Source of the DNA: Thalassia testudinum
Taxonomy: Eukaryota > Streptophyta > Magnoliopsida > Alismatales > Hydrocharitaceae
Assembly (NCBI GenBank): GCA_037157565.1
Contig: JAZHRO010000012.1
Coordinates: forward strand, 54,613,501-54,677,500
Direction of reading: 5' to 3'
DNA: 64,000 bases
How positions within the stretch are numbered: the first letter of the stretch is position 1; each line of letters begins with the position of its first letter. This document shows, in pieces, positions 35,601 through 46,823 of this stretch. The position numbers and the translations under genes were made by a program. The notes beneath the pieces were generated by a model. That model had not been told where the DNA came from. It made no database searches and saw only the letters and a list, made by a program, of their open reading frames with translations.

Positions 35601-36285
35601 GGTTCAGTTCAGGTCACTGATGACCAAATACGGAGTGTTGCACCGAATCTCTATTCCTTACCACCCCCAAACTAATGATCTAGCAAAACTATCAAATCGG
35701 GTGATAAAGAAAATCCTCCAGGTTACTGTTCGACCTGACAGAAAGGATTGGTCATCCCGGCTTCCGAAAGCTTTGTGAGCTTATAGGGCTGCCCATAAGA
35801 CCCAATTAGGTATGTCTCCCTTCAGACTAGTGTATGGGAAGGTGTGTCACCTCCCCGTCGAATTGGAGCATAAAGCCTATTGGGTAGTACGGAATTGCAA
35901 CTTAGATCTTTCTGAGGCTGGAACCCATAGAAAGCTTTAGATGAGCGAGATTGATGAATTACGCCACGACGCGTATGAGAACTCGCGAATTTACAAAGAG
36001 TAGGTTAAAGCCTTTCACGACAAGCACATTTCTAGAAAGATCTTTCATCCTGGTCAAAAGGTTCTACTCTTTGATTCCTGACTCAAATTATTCCTAGGAA
36101 AACTACGATCTAAATGGATCGGACCCTACCTAGTCCGATAAATCTTTGGAAATGGAGCCGTTGAGATCAGCTCACTCAGCCACGATTCTAAACCCTTCAT
36201 CGTGAACAGTCAGAGACTCAAATCGTTCATTGACATGACCAATATAGATTTGGCTGAGACATCCTTTATCCTCCATTCTCCCTAA
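32613..36285 (+). pseudogene. pol: Element C pol: protease, RT, RNase H, integrase (degenerate)
   Basis: The order is Ty3/gypsy (integrase last). Protease: ALLDLGASINLIP with the Asp of DxGAS and a PIILGRPFLANARA end (32743-33200). RT: IYPISDSRWVSPIQVVPKK, WRACIDYRRLN, FLDGYSGYNQVAIH, YMFRRMPFGL and EVFMDDF (33650-34140), then LSWEKRHFMVPEG. RNase H part: FEIMCDASDFAVGA, VYYASKTLD, IRWILLLQEFDLKI and MVADHLSRLPSE (34550-34920). Integrase: CHDQACGGHF ... CTRCQDLG, an altered first core block (EIDFM-stop-PF), FDGGTHF with Asp kept, and PQTNDLAKLSN where the catalytic Glu is Lys (35100-35700), then RKDWSSR and LRSKWIGP. There are many stops and frameshifts, for example after SRK at 33916. Confidence 0.9.
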
Positions 36286-37937
36286 GCTCATTACACCCAG
36301 CCGATGGCGTAAAACTCAGCGCTTAACGGGAGGAAACCTGTCATTCTTTGAAAAACCCAAAACCTTTCCTGACATTTCTATGTTGAATTCATATTTCACT
36401 TTAGGGTTCATCCATTAGAACAGCCGACTCCACCTCAGGTACCTGTACCCGAGTTTAGAAATCATTCGCAACAGTCACCTCGACCCATCCACTCACCCAA
36501 CACCTATCCTAATGAATGAACTAAGCTGAATTCGAACCCACCTAATTTACAATGGGGACACTGCAAATCATAGGCATGGGGGGTATGAAAGTGCAAAATG
36601 TTATGAAAACTCAGATCAAGAAAATGTTTCAACAAAAAAATCACATATCACAAAAAAACACAAAAAATAAATTGAAAAATCTTGAAAAAAGAAAAAAAAA
36701 AAAACTAAGGAGGGGGGAGAGAAAATTTTTGGGCTATACAAAACATGAGGAGGAGAAAATAAAAATGCCAAAAAGGAGCACAAAATGGAAAAATTGAAAG
36801 TGTCATTAGTAAAAGATTAAGGGATTAACTGAAGTTCTAGACCACATCAAGAAAAAAAAATAGAAGAAAAATGAAAAAAAAAGTGCTAAGGAGACACAAA
36901 AAGAGATTAGTAGGAACGCTGACTTTAGGCCTTTTGGGCTAGACTATTAGGCTTAAAAATAAAAGTATCCGCTAAGATCTGGATATTCCTCAAGAGGTTG
37001 GGGAAAATGCGAAGCTTAAGTATTAGGTCTAAGGCTTAGGGAGTATTCGGCCTCGTTAATTGACCTTCGGTTTGCAGGACTCGGTAACCTAAGCACCCCA
37101 ATCCACACATAGTCTGGTTCAGTGCGCATAACTATCAAAATCACATAAAAGCATTTTAATGTTCTGAAAAAGTTGCCTAGATTAGGAGCGGCCAATCAAC
37201 ACAAATTAATTTGGACGAGTTCCCGGCGTGGAAAGGCAGGAAATTCCCCTCGAAGATGCGTAACAACATATCGTCTCCTCGGTGCTTATCTCTTAGGATA
37301 TTTACATATCCTACTGGGGGCAAGTAAGCACTTTGCTGGTTCAGATACCATGGGCGACATTGTCACGGAATGTCGATTGCCAAGGTCTGGATTCGCCACG
37401 GAACGCCATGGGCAGGATTATCTCGAAATCTCAAAAGCCAGGGTTCTGGGGGTTGCCATAGGTGTTGCTATCACGAAGCATCGATTGCCAGGGACCTTTG
37501 AGGATTGATGATGGGGACGAGGAATCCGATACAGACCATGTAGAGAAGCCAACCAAAGCTAGAAATAAAAGGAAAAGAGAGAGAAAACTCTCCAAACAAA
37601 TAAATCCTTTGTCTCTCTCTTACAAAAATGCATTGCAAACTGAACCAAGGCTAAAAATGTCTCAAGCACAGGTGCTTTAACCGTGGAGTCCAACGAACCT
37701 TAGGATACTTTCTGGGGGCCTTAAAAACCTTTGCGAAGGCCTGAGGCTAAAGCGGGTCAGGTCCGGATTTTGGTTGGTACTTGAGTACCTCTAGGCCTAT
37801 TGTCAGCATTCTGACCTAATCACAAAAGAAAAAGAAAAAGCACTTACCATAACTGGTGAAAGAAACTCACAGTCTAGAATAGACGTTAAAACCTTAAAAT
37901 TTTTCTAAGGGACTAGCAAAAGCTAGGCATAGGGGTA
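36286..37937 (+). other. Element C post-pol region, tandem units and polypurine tract
   Basis: Noncoding. A-rich runs lie at 36600-36880. From about 36925 (GGCCTTTTGGGCTAG) it aligns with A's post-gag region. Three CCATGGGC-type units start at 37348, 37406 and 37456, the last degenerate. The region ends with CTAGGCATAGGGGTA before the LTR at 37938. Confidence 0.78.
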
Positions 37938-40770
37938 TGATGAGAATCTCATTATGAGCCCTAACTAGCTCATTTTGACCTAAGAAAGTGAACAAAAGCT
38001 CCTACATAACCTAAAAGAAGGCCTAATTCAAGGGATTACTGTTCTAGGAAGAAAACATGAACTAAAGGATAAAACTATAATTTTACCATTGCAGTACATC
38101 AACGAGATTTCTAAGGGGCTAAACATAGGTCAATTAGACTTAATAAGAGGAAAAGTAGGATGGTTCAATCAAAAAAGGGTTATTGTGAGGTTTAAGAATT
38201 AAATGATATTCTATAACCTTAAAATAAATCCACTTAATTTCAAAAGGTTTTGATCAGGATAAAAATCAACTAAACTCTCTAAAATTCATGGAAAATATCC
38301 CCTAGGGTTTAGAACCTTCAATTTGACCTTTGGAACCTATTTTGACCTAGATAGGGGTCCTAGCTCAGTATTTGACCTAATTTAGGTTTTTGTGCAAAAT
38401 AGCCAATCAAACGTGGTAAAACCTAAAATCCAACTTTACCATTAGATTTCTTAGGTCCAAATTAGGTTTTTACCAAAATTTGAGCCTAAGGGAAGGTCAC
38501 CTTGACCTACTTTGCAAAATGGTCCACCCAACTACATTCTGGCCCCTATCTTTTGAAACCCTTAGGCAAACCCCCCTATCTTCCTCGCCAATTTTTGAAT
38601 TTTGGTCCCTCCACCATTACAGCGGAGGAATCCTACTCCGACAAGGATTTGAGGAGGATTTCTCCCCGAATCCTCAGAGATCTCCTCCCAGATTTGGAAG
38701 GGAGATTCTCTGAGGAATTCCCTACTATCTGAACATGATCCTAGGATTTGATTCGCACCCAATCTCTTGTGCGAACGCTCAAGAGATATGTGTATCTCAT
38801 AGATTTCTTACTCCGACGAGGTTGCCATGCTTGGAAGCTTGCCTTCCAAGCACATGGCCCTCCGCCAGTGCTTATAAAAGATGCCCCAGATCCTCCCGGC
38901 CAGCTTAAGCTTGAATTGGCCTGAGAATTCCCCCAGATTTCTTCCTCCCTCTTCTCTAGCCAAGTACCGTCAAGCTCCGACGATCCCTGTCCCTCCTCTC
39001 GTCGCTCTGCCACAATACTAGTGGCAGAGTTATCTCCACCTTGCTCTTCCGCGTCGTGCCGTACCTGTGCGCATCTCTTCGACCCTTCCTTGTTGCCGTT
39101 ATCCTCACCACAGGGTCTTCTTCCCTGACAATGGCACATACACGCCGCTCGTCCCCTCTGCCTCCCCTTCGTCCAGCTACTCACAGATAAGTCCCCTTCT
39201 CCCAATCTTCATTTTCCCTCATTCAATTTCGTAAAATACCCCTCGATAGCCACTGTCCGCCTCCGTCTCCCTCATCTCCAGCCGACCACCGGCGAGGCGA
39301 ATCCGTCACTCCCCCACTCCACACACCTCGCCACCTACTTGATCACCTTCACCATCACTCACTGATCATCCTCTACCCCTTCACCAACCGCCACACACGT
39401 CCTACACCTTCACCCGACACATGCACCTTCACGGCCATAGAGCAACCTAGGCACGCATGCCTAGGCCATCCCGCTGCCAGCCAACCATCGTCTCACCTTC
39501 TCCGTGACACGGTGAAGATCCCCAAGGCATTTGACAAGGCTGCGAGGCCATATTAGTGTGTCTCAGGTTTTGAGCCTCCATCACCATTAGCGAAGGCATG
39601 AAGCAGCAAGCTTGCATGCTCGAAGTCATCCCACTTCAGGTAGAAGCATCCCAGGTGCGCAGAACCCTCCTACGAACCTTCCACACCTGGTAATCAGAAG
39701 CGTCCACGACTGTAGCTACCTCAATTGGACGGGTGTCTTCCCTACAGGTGCGCGAAGAAGCGGGTGGGACTTTAGTCCCACCTCGAAAATGCTTGGCACA
39801 GGTGCGTGCTTTTTAATTTTTTTGTGTTTCTCTCTTAGCGCCTCAAGTAACATGGGGTGAGGTCCCTCGCCCATGCCCTTGCCTCATTCGCGGCACACAC
39901 ACACACGGACCTGGTACCAAACCCGTATACCCTGCACTCCTCGCGCACCACCCATGCCTATGCTCCTGGACCGGGGCACGCGTAACCCAACCCGTATACC
40001 CAAGTGGCTGGCTCTAGGAAAGTGAAGAGAGAAATAGAGAGAGAGAGACGTAGGGGAGGGTAGGGGTAGGTTTTGCTCTATGCTGTGCAGGGAAAGAAGG
40101 AGAAGGAAGAAGAGGCTAAGGAAGAAAGCCAAAGGCAGGAGCGCGGAAGAAAGAAGAAGGTGCTGCTGAAGAAAGAAGGACTTAAAAGTTGAAGGCAGGA
40201 GCAACTAAAGAATGAAGGAAGAAGCACTGTAGCTGCAGAAGCAGAGGTTGAAGAAGGAAGAAAGACTTGAAGGCAGAAGGAGAAGCCAAGGGCTGAAAGC
40301 AGAAGGAAGAAGGAAGTAGAGGTGCGGCCAAGTAGAGAATCAAAGGTAGAGGAAAGCTAAGGAAACAAGAGAAGAAAAAGAAGAAAGAAGAAGGCAGAAG
40401 AAGAAGAGTAGCCGTAGAGAAAGAAAGGAGAAATCAGAAAGAGAGAAGGAAGAAAGAAGAAGAAGAATAGAGAAAGCTCTGCACTGTAGCATCAAAGACT
40501 TAAGACATCTGATTTTACATCAGACGTCCATCTTTACATTTTTTTGAGCTTCTATATACATTGAAACCATTTTTATTACTTCATAATTTGATTGGTCATT
40601 ACATTTTACTAAATTGTAAGTTCTGATCTTAGTTTTTAAAGACCAATTTGCTCCCTATGTTCGACCTCGGATACCTAGGTTTTCGAGTAATAAATTCTTA
40701 TTTGTTTTCAAGGTGATTTCATTTATACTGCAACGAACATCTTTTAAAAATCAATTTTGCCCTATCAACA
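37938..40770 (+). repeat. 3' LTR of element C (2833 bp)
   Basis: Starts TGATGAGAATCTCATTA (hairpin partly lost by transitions) and ends CCTATCAACA before the GAAGT duplication at 40771-40775. TATA box TATAAAA at 38873-38879. Purine-rich tract 40060-40480. Confidence 0.92.
39775..39818 (+). promoter_or_regulatory. USE-like site plus A/T box at 24-nt spacing (C 3' LTR)
   Basis: GTCCCACCTCG (39775-39785), 24 nt, then TTTTTAATT (from 39810). The GTGGGACTTTAGTCCCAC inverted repeat (39765-39782) is perfect here. Confidence 0.4.
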
Positions 40771-40775
40771 GAAGT

Positions 40776-43700
40776 TTTCTACCTTTCATATCTAAATCAC
40801 GCTAAAAATCACTTGATGGTGATCTCATCCATATCATTAAGTCACAATCACCCTCACTGCGCTTTGGTTTGTGCTTAATTGGTTGTTTGGATCTGGTTTG
40901 AGTTTTAAGGATTGAGTGAGAATTTTTGAAACAATCATGTTTTAATCAGGTTTTGATTGACCAAATTGAGCTCACAGCTAATTGTTTTGACTCATGAAGA
41001 TAGGCATAAGCTATTTTAATTGAGTTTTGATCATGAGAAGTGCTTATGCCTAAGTTGGTGTTTGGATTGTGTTTTCATCAAATTGGGTAGGGAGGGAAGA
41101 GGATTTTTGATGCATTGTTATGAAGCCCTCGCAGTAATCGATCTAATTTTTAAGCATTATCCAACCTTCCTAAACGCCAATCAATGGTGTGAGGATGGTT
41201 AGATGATCATATCATCAAAATAATGGCACACTAATGGCCTATTTAGGCAACATTGTTTTGTGATTTGAATTTGTTTGAATCCATCAGTTATAGTCTGAAG
41301 AAAGACTTCCAGATCCATTTACAATCATTGACAACAGATGGTTTTCGGTGTTCCATGGTTTTTACCTCAATTTAGAGTTTTGAGTTTGAATTATTTCAAT
41401 CTTTACACTTCAAATTAACTTGGGAGTTTCATTTGCTATTTTGAACAAAAATGATAAAAATGAGTTTTGGAATGGTGTCTGTAACCCATGTGAATTGTGT
41501 GTGATTTTTATCAATGGAGTTTGATTGGAGCATAGCACTTTTTAATCTAGGTTTAATCTGAGTTTACAACTTTGCATAGCACTACAGTAGCAGTGATAGC
41601 TATTGTTGGGATTTTCTAAGGCAGATATGATCATTAAAGGATATTGTTAGATTGGTTGTGATCCCAGAAACCTTAAATCAGACCTTATAGGTCTGGTCAT
41701 CCTGCAGCATCTGATCTTAAATGCAGCAATAGCAGCTAAACTTGATGCCAAAATTAAGCAGTAGCTACTGTTGTTTTCATTGTAGCAGTAATGACTGATG
41801 GAAGGGATTTTGGTTGGATTTAAGGATATTTAGAATCTGACTCTGTGTACATTTGTAGAATAGCATAGAACAAGCATTCATGTACTAAAATTGGAATGAC
41901 ATCTAACTTGAATAGCTTATAAATCATGTTTTAATCTTCTTTGTCAGCTAGTTGTAAAGAAGTCCAACTGTCCTACTTGAGATTTGTATTGAAATCGAGT
42001 TGAAAATTATGTTTAAATGTTGAATCGCCTCTTATGAGATGTATTGGGTGTATTTGAATGCTTATAGAACTCTTCCAGACCTGAGAATGCATGTTAAGAC
42101 CTTGGTGCTTATTTTGAATACTCATTTAGGCCTTGTTGAGTTGAAATTGAAAATACATAAAAAAATAAAAAAGTGTAAATAAATAAAATAAAGGTGTCTT
42201 GAGTAGGATTAGGTAGTTCTATGAGTGTATGCAAAATTTCAAAGTATTTTGAACCTCCGATTTGGTAGAACATACCAGCTGACGGTTTAGTCTACTTGAA
42301 AATTTTGCATATAATTCAAAACAAAAAAAAGAAATTTCTCTCTCTCACCTCACCCTTTCTCTCTCATCCCCTATCTCTACTATACATATAAAAACTATAA
42401 AAATCAGAAAATACCCAAAATACCAAAAAATACCTTGTAGACTATGTATATACTTGTATAATCTAATTTAAACTTAAGCTATATGTATATAATGCATAAT
42501 ATGTAAATAATATCTATAATTAACCTATATATGTATTCTATATATTAAATAAAATATTTAGAATGATTTATTATATAGATAACTTTATTATATTATTATA
42601 TATTAATTTATATAAACTAAAAGTATATTAACCTAAGTATTTATATAAACCTATCTATATGTACATAGCTATGTCTATTATTGTACATAAGTATTTAACC
42701 ATGTATTATATACTATACAGTACCTGTAAATTAATTTAATTATATATTTACAGTAGGTAATTAAGTTATTAGGTTAATTAAGTAATTTATTAACTTAAAA
42801 TAAAATAAATTAGTAATTTAAGTGAATACTGAGATAATTTATAATGTATACTTGTATAATATCATATTAATTATTTTCAACCTATTTATATTGTATTTAT
42901 ACTGTATTATGGTATTTATAAATTATTTATGTGAAATGCTAACTTAAACAAGTATTTAATTGTATATAAATTAACATAAAGTGTCTAAAATATATTAAAA
43001 ATATATAATTAAGAATTTATTATGTACATTAACACTGCATAAGGTCAATTGTATAATTAATTAACCAATTTTTAATTTAATTAACATATTAACCCTTAAT
43101 TTAACATGTATAAATCACTAACTTTAACCAATTTTAAAATATAGCTAATTAAGTTATTTTACTAAATTAATTACATAATTATGTAGCCCTATATAAGAGC
43201 TTTCTAATGGTACATTTTAATTTAAATTAAAACTAATTATGACTCTCAAATCGAGGGCCAAAATCATGGAAATCAAATGTCTTTGGACTCATTGTAGCGC
43301 CAAGTTGGCACCTGAGATTAACACCATATTGTGTGGTGAAGGAGCACCACAACAGTATAAGTTGAATTCGTCCGATAGGCATTGCAGTCATCATGGTGTA
43401 GGGCGTCCATTACCTATACCTCTTTCTCTAATCCCACGAGCATATGAATGTATATTTGTGTACAGTGGTGGATCGAGGGCTACGCACTGTAGCAAGCCTG
43501 ATATTGGGTCTCAAAATGGATAAAAATGAACTAGGGCTGGCTGTTAGTAGAGATCTAGTCCCACCCTAATAGGGTACTGTGTATCCCTTGAAAGTGGCTA
43601 ACTTGCCCACTTAAAAACCCAATTTTTTGGTTGAGAGTAGATGTCTGTGAGAGAGAGAAGATGTCCAAAATTGACTAAGTGTTTGAGAGAGAGTCAAAGA

Positions 43701-44296
43701 AAGAAGAAGGCCACTCCTGCAGCTAAGTGTATATATGTATGTATATATGTATATATATAGTATAGTGTAATATATATATGTATATAAATAAAGTATATAA
43801 AGTGTATGTAAATAAATAAATACATGTGTATACTGTAAGTAGTATAAATGTGTTTGAGTTCTTATACATATAAATAATACAAGGGCTTTAGTGACAGATA
43901 ACTCTGTCACTGTAGATAAGTTTATATGTCAGTAGAGAAAGTAGCTTTTGCCTTAGGTTATGTATATAGTTTACTAAGGTTTTACTAATGCTTATTTATG
44001 TTACTATATATATACTATGTGTTACTATAGATATTAGTATGTAATATAATTTAGTATAATAGATATTATAAGTTATTTTTGTAAATAAAATTAACATTTT
44101 TGGAATAAAAGAATATTTTTGAACTTAGAGAGTGATATATATCAATAACTGCCTCCTAGTGAATGACCTGGAAACAAACCAGTAAAAATTATAATTAAAT
44201 AAAAAATTGATACAACATCGATTTGCATTTGTAACACCTATACTACAACAATGACATAATTAAACCTTATTAGTGCAACCTAGTCGTCAATGATCA
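40776..44296 (+). repeat. Element E LTR, second part (to LTR end)
   Basis: Continuation of the LTR after C. It is A/T-rich with poly-TA stretches at 42370-43160. It holds a TATA box (TATATAAG, 43190-43197), a weak GTCCCAC site at 43559, and a U5-like end with TATACTACAACAATGACA and CGTCAATGATCA at 44296. With part one the LTR would be about 4.8 kb, long for Athila. Continuity is inferred from the GAAGT join and from opposite-strand copies of the same sequences at 45842-49943. The small frames in it (41020-41202, 43239-43523) have no recognised domain. The end at 44296 is supported by the PBS-like sequence that follows. Confidence 0.6.
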
Positions 44297-44302
44297 TATT
44301 TT

Positions 44303-44320
44303 TGGTGCCGTTGCCGAGGT
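44303..44320 (+). other. PBS-like sequence after the E-type LTR end
   Basis: TGGTGCCGTTGCCGAGGT, 6 nt after the LTR end, resembles the tRNA-Asp-type PBS of A and C with few changes. Its presence means the LTR ending at 44296 was a 5' LTR, whereas the LTR start at 22725 follows a polypurine tract like a 3' LTR. Confidence 0.7.
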
Positions 44321-44329
44321 CAAAAATCC

Positions 44330-45841
44330 AACAATAGTGCTTTCTTATGATTGTTGATGTCGTGCTCATCACCCACATTAAAAATAAACTCAATAACATG
44401 TACACATCTATTCCTAAAAGTGAGCACACCCTACATGCATTCAATGGCATAAAAAATAATATGTGAGCACACCCAACATCTAACAAAAACCTATATTATC
44501 ATTTAATAAAATAAAACATTAAAATTATACCTCCAAGGAGTACAACCTCCAAGAATGCCCGTCGGCGATAACCTGTAATTTCAGAAATAGAATCAATTAA
44601 ATAACACATTATTATCTAATTATAACTTTACAACTTATATAAAGTTATTATAACTATTATAATTTATTCTTAATAAAACAATGTTAATATAATGTAACTA
44701 TTATATTATAAGGGATATTAAAAAAAAACCTAATTGTTACATGAGGGAATGGGGAGGATGAGGAGATGATGGGGATATTACAATTTTTTTAAACAATTAT
44801 AATTAACAACCTAATTGTTAATTATATTAGGTTACCTAATATAATGCAACCTAATTGTTACAATTTTTGTATTAAAAAAAACCTAGTAGGAGGAAGAGGG
44901 GAGGAATGGGAAGGCAAGGGGAGATGAGGAGGGGGAGGGGGAGAAGGAGGAGGGCCAAGGTAGGAGGGAGAGGAGGAGAAGATGAGGATGGGGAGGATGA
45001 CGAGGAGGAGGGGGAAGGCAGGAGGAGATAAGGAGGGTGAGGAGGAGGAGGGGGGACGATTGGAGGAGATGAGGAGGGGGAGATGAAAATTAAGATGAAG
45101 ACAAGGAGGGGATGAGGATGGTGAGGAGGAGGAGGGGGAAGGTAGGAGAAGATGAAGAGGGGGAGGAAGAGGAGGGGGAAGGCAGCAGAAGATGAGGAGG
45201 GGGGGGCTCGCGGCACGGAAGCTGTAGAGGAACGACCAGCGAAGAGGAGGGGAACGGAAGGAGGCGAAGGGCAGGAGGAGGATAGATGATGGGAGACGAT
45301 GGCCAATGAGGAGGAGGACCGGTGAGGAGGACGGAGGCGACGAGGCAGCAATGGGGGGAGGGGGGGAAGATAACGATGACAACAAGGTCTCACCGGAGGT
45401 CGAGGAGGGGCAAGGAGGCACCTGAGGGATCTGGAGGCATGAGCGTTTCTGCAAAAATGAAACAGTGATGGGGGAGGAGAGGGCCTGCGCTTCTGAATAG
45501 ATCATGGACTTTTGTCGTCGCTTAAATTAGAAAGCGATGATAAACGTCGAACCAAATTTTTAAGCGCACACCCAAATTATTCCCATTGGCGATGATGTGC
45601 CAGGGGGTGGGAGAATTAGATTTCCTCAATTTCTCGTCACTTATTAGAAAAAACGATGGCTATTCTCGATATCTAATTTGACCATGAGCGACAACTGCTA
45701 TTCTCTTCCTCAAGCACTATGGTCTAATTTTGAAGATGGATTCACTGTTGGTTTGCCTAAGAAACGACGACAGAAACATTATTGCCATCGCTTTATAAAA
45801 TGACGACAACTAACCAATGGTGAATACCATATTTCTAGTAC
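44330..45841 (-). mobile_element. End of a CACTA element: GGA-rich filler and subterminal repeats
   Basis: The right boundary reads ATTTCTAGTA at about 45832-45841; on the minus strand this is TACTAGAAAT, close to the CACTACTAGAAAT termini of plant CACTA elements with the outer bases lost. Inside it, 45510-45830 holds scattered short repeats of the kind AAGCGATGA, AACGACGACAG and TGACGACAAC in both directions, typical of subterminal binding sites. From 44880 to 45430 the plus strand is a GGAGGAGG/GGGGAGG tract, whose long Pro/Ser-rich minus frames are low-complexity artefacts. The ACCCACATTAAAAATAA motif at about 44370 also occurs near 1378, linking it to the left CACTA part. No transposase domain is left here. 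Confidence 0.55.
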
Positions 45842-46818
45842 ATATGGGATAAATAATTGTACAATATATACATAAACATATTACTATACTATATAACTTA
45901 ACATAAATAATCAATATAGCTTATTTACATATAGATAGTGTAGATATAACATATATATATACACTTACGTACATATAACTTAATACATACTTAGGTTATG
46001 CATATTTACAAGTATTTACATTATATACATAGGTACTTTTATAGGATTTTGGGTTTTTCAACTTTTTGTTTTGTTTTCTGGGTTTTATAAAGAAAGAGAG
46101 AAAGGAGGAAAGAAAATTGAGAAGAGAAGAAAAAAGACTCCTTTTTTGTGTTTTATTTCGCTTTGTTTTATTTACAAACCTGAGAAGTATAAACTTCTGC
46201 AGATATGTTCTCCTAACTAATACACTCAAATTCTAAATCTAATAACTCACACGCCTAAAACTAATCCTAGTCTAACTCAAGACACATTTATTTTATTTAT
46301 TTACATTTTTTGCATTTTTCGCACATTTAGTTATAGGAATGTTGGAAATAGACTTTATAAGTGATAGAAAATCAATTCTAAGCCATAAAAACCATAAAAT
46401 AATTGCTGGAATAAAAGATTAAGGTATTATAAAATTCTAAACATCATGTAGATTCAGATTCAATGACAAAAACATGTTCCATTCATTGAATTAAGGCTTA
46501 AAACACATTTCAGACAATTTACAAGTCTTCTACTGTAGGCATAACAATTCTAAGAGGTTTATACAAGCTTTCTACTTCAAATTCAAACCAATTAAAAATA
46601 CATGAATGCTTCTTACATTAGGTTCTATTATTACACTTCTTCATAACACTTTCTTAAATAGTTCAGGGACCTTCAATTTAGTCTTCATGAGATTACCGCT
46701 GCTCTTTTAACATGTTTCAACTCTAATTTCATATTCAAACCAAGCAATTCAAAACTTCATTAAGTTAATGCCTTGTAAATCTATGCAATAGAAATCTTTC
46801 AGTCAACTCAGACTTAAG
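45842..46818 (-). repeat. Old E-type LTR fragment in reverse orientation, part 1
   Basis: Read on the minus strand, this segment resembles E's LTR at about 41850-42460, for example AAGCATTCATGTA followed by a TTGAA..AGCTT.TA segment and a CCTATGTATATA region. It is much diverged. It lacks genes; the frame at 45996-46229 is A/T-rich and unrecognised. It stops at the ATTAG duplication of X1. Confidence 0.45.
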
Positions 46819-46823
46819 ATTAG

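Larger units (their letters stand above)
24019..40770 (+). mobile_element. Element C: full-length Athila-like retrotransposon carrying solo LTR D
   Basis: Two LTRs (24019-26863 and 37938-40770), PBS, gag, pol and polypurine tract in standard order. GAAGT duplications lie at 24014-24018 and 40771-40775 within E's LTR. Without D and its duplication it is about 13.96 kb. Gag and pol are broken by many stops and shifts. A 235-bp sample of the LTR starts shows about 22 differences by eye, mostly transitions, so it is clearly older than A. Its gag, leader and post-pol regions are close relatives of A's, so C shows what A's autonomous parent looked like. Confidence 0.92.

Noticed and set aside
43239..43523. 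94-codon frame after a TATA box in the E LTR
   Set aside because: No domain or homologous frame in related LTRs; the TATA fits the LTR promoter, and the frame is likely chance.
44280..44486. Minus-strand frame containing FLMWVMS, similar to a frame at 1209-1400
   Set aside because: It runs through the PBS of the retrotransposon. The shared residues come from one short DNA motif (ACCCACATTAAAAATAA), kept only as a link between the two CACTA pieces.
44858..45505. 215-codon Pro/Ser-rich frame, extensin-like at first sight
   Set aside because: It is the complement of a GGAGG low-complexity tract in CACTA filler. No regular SPPPP unit, no signal peptide, and a competing frame of similar length overlaps it.
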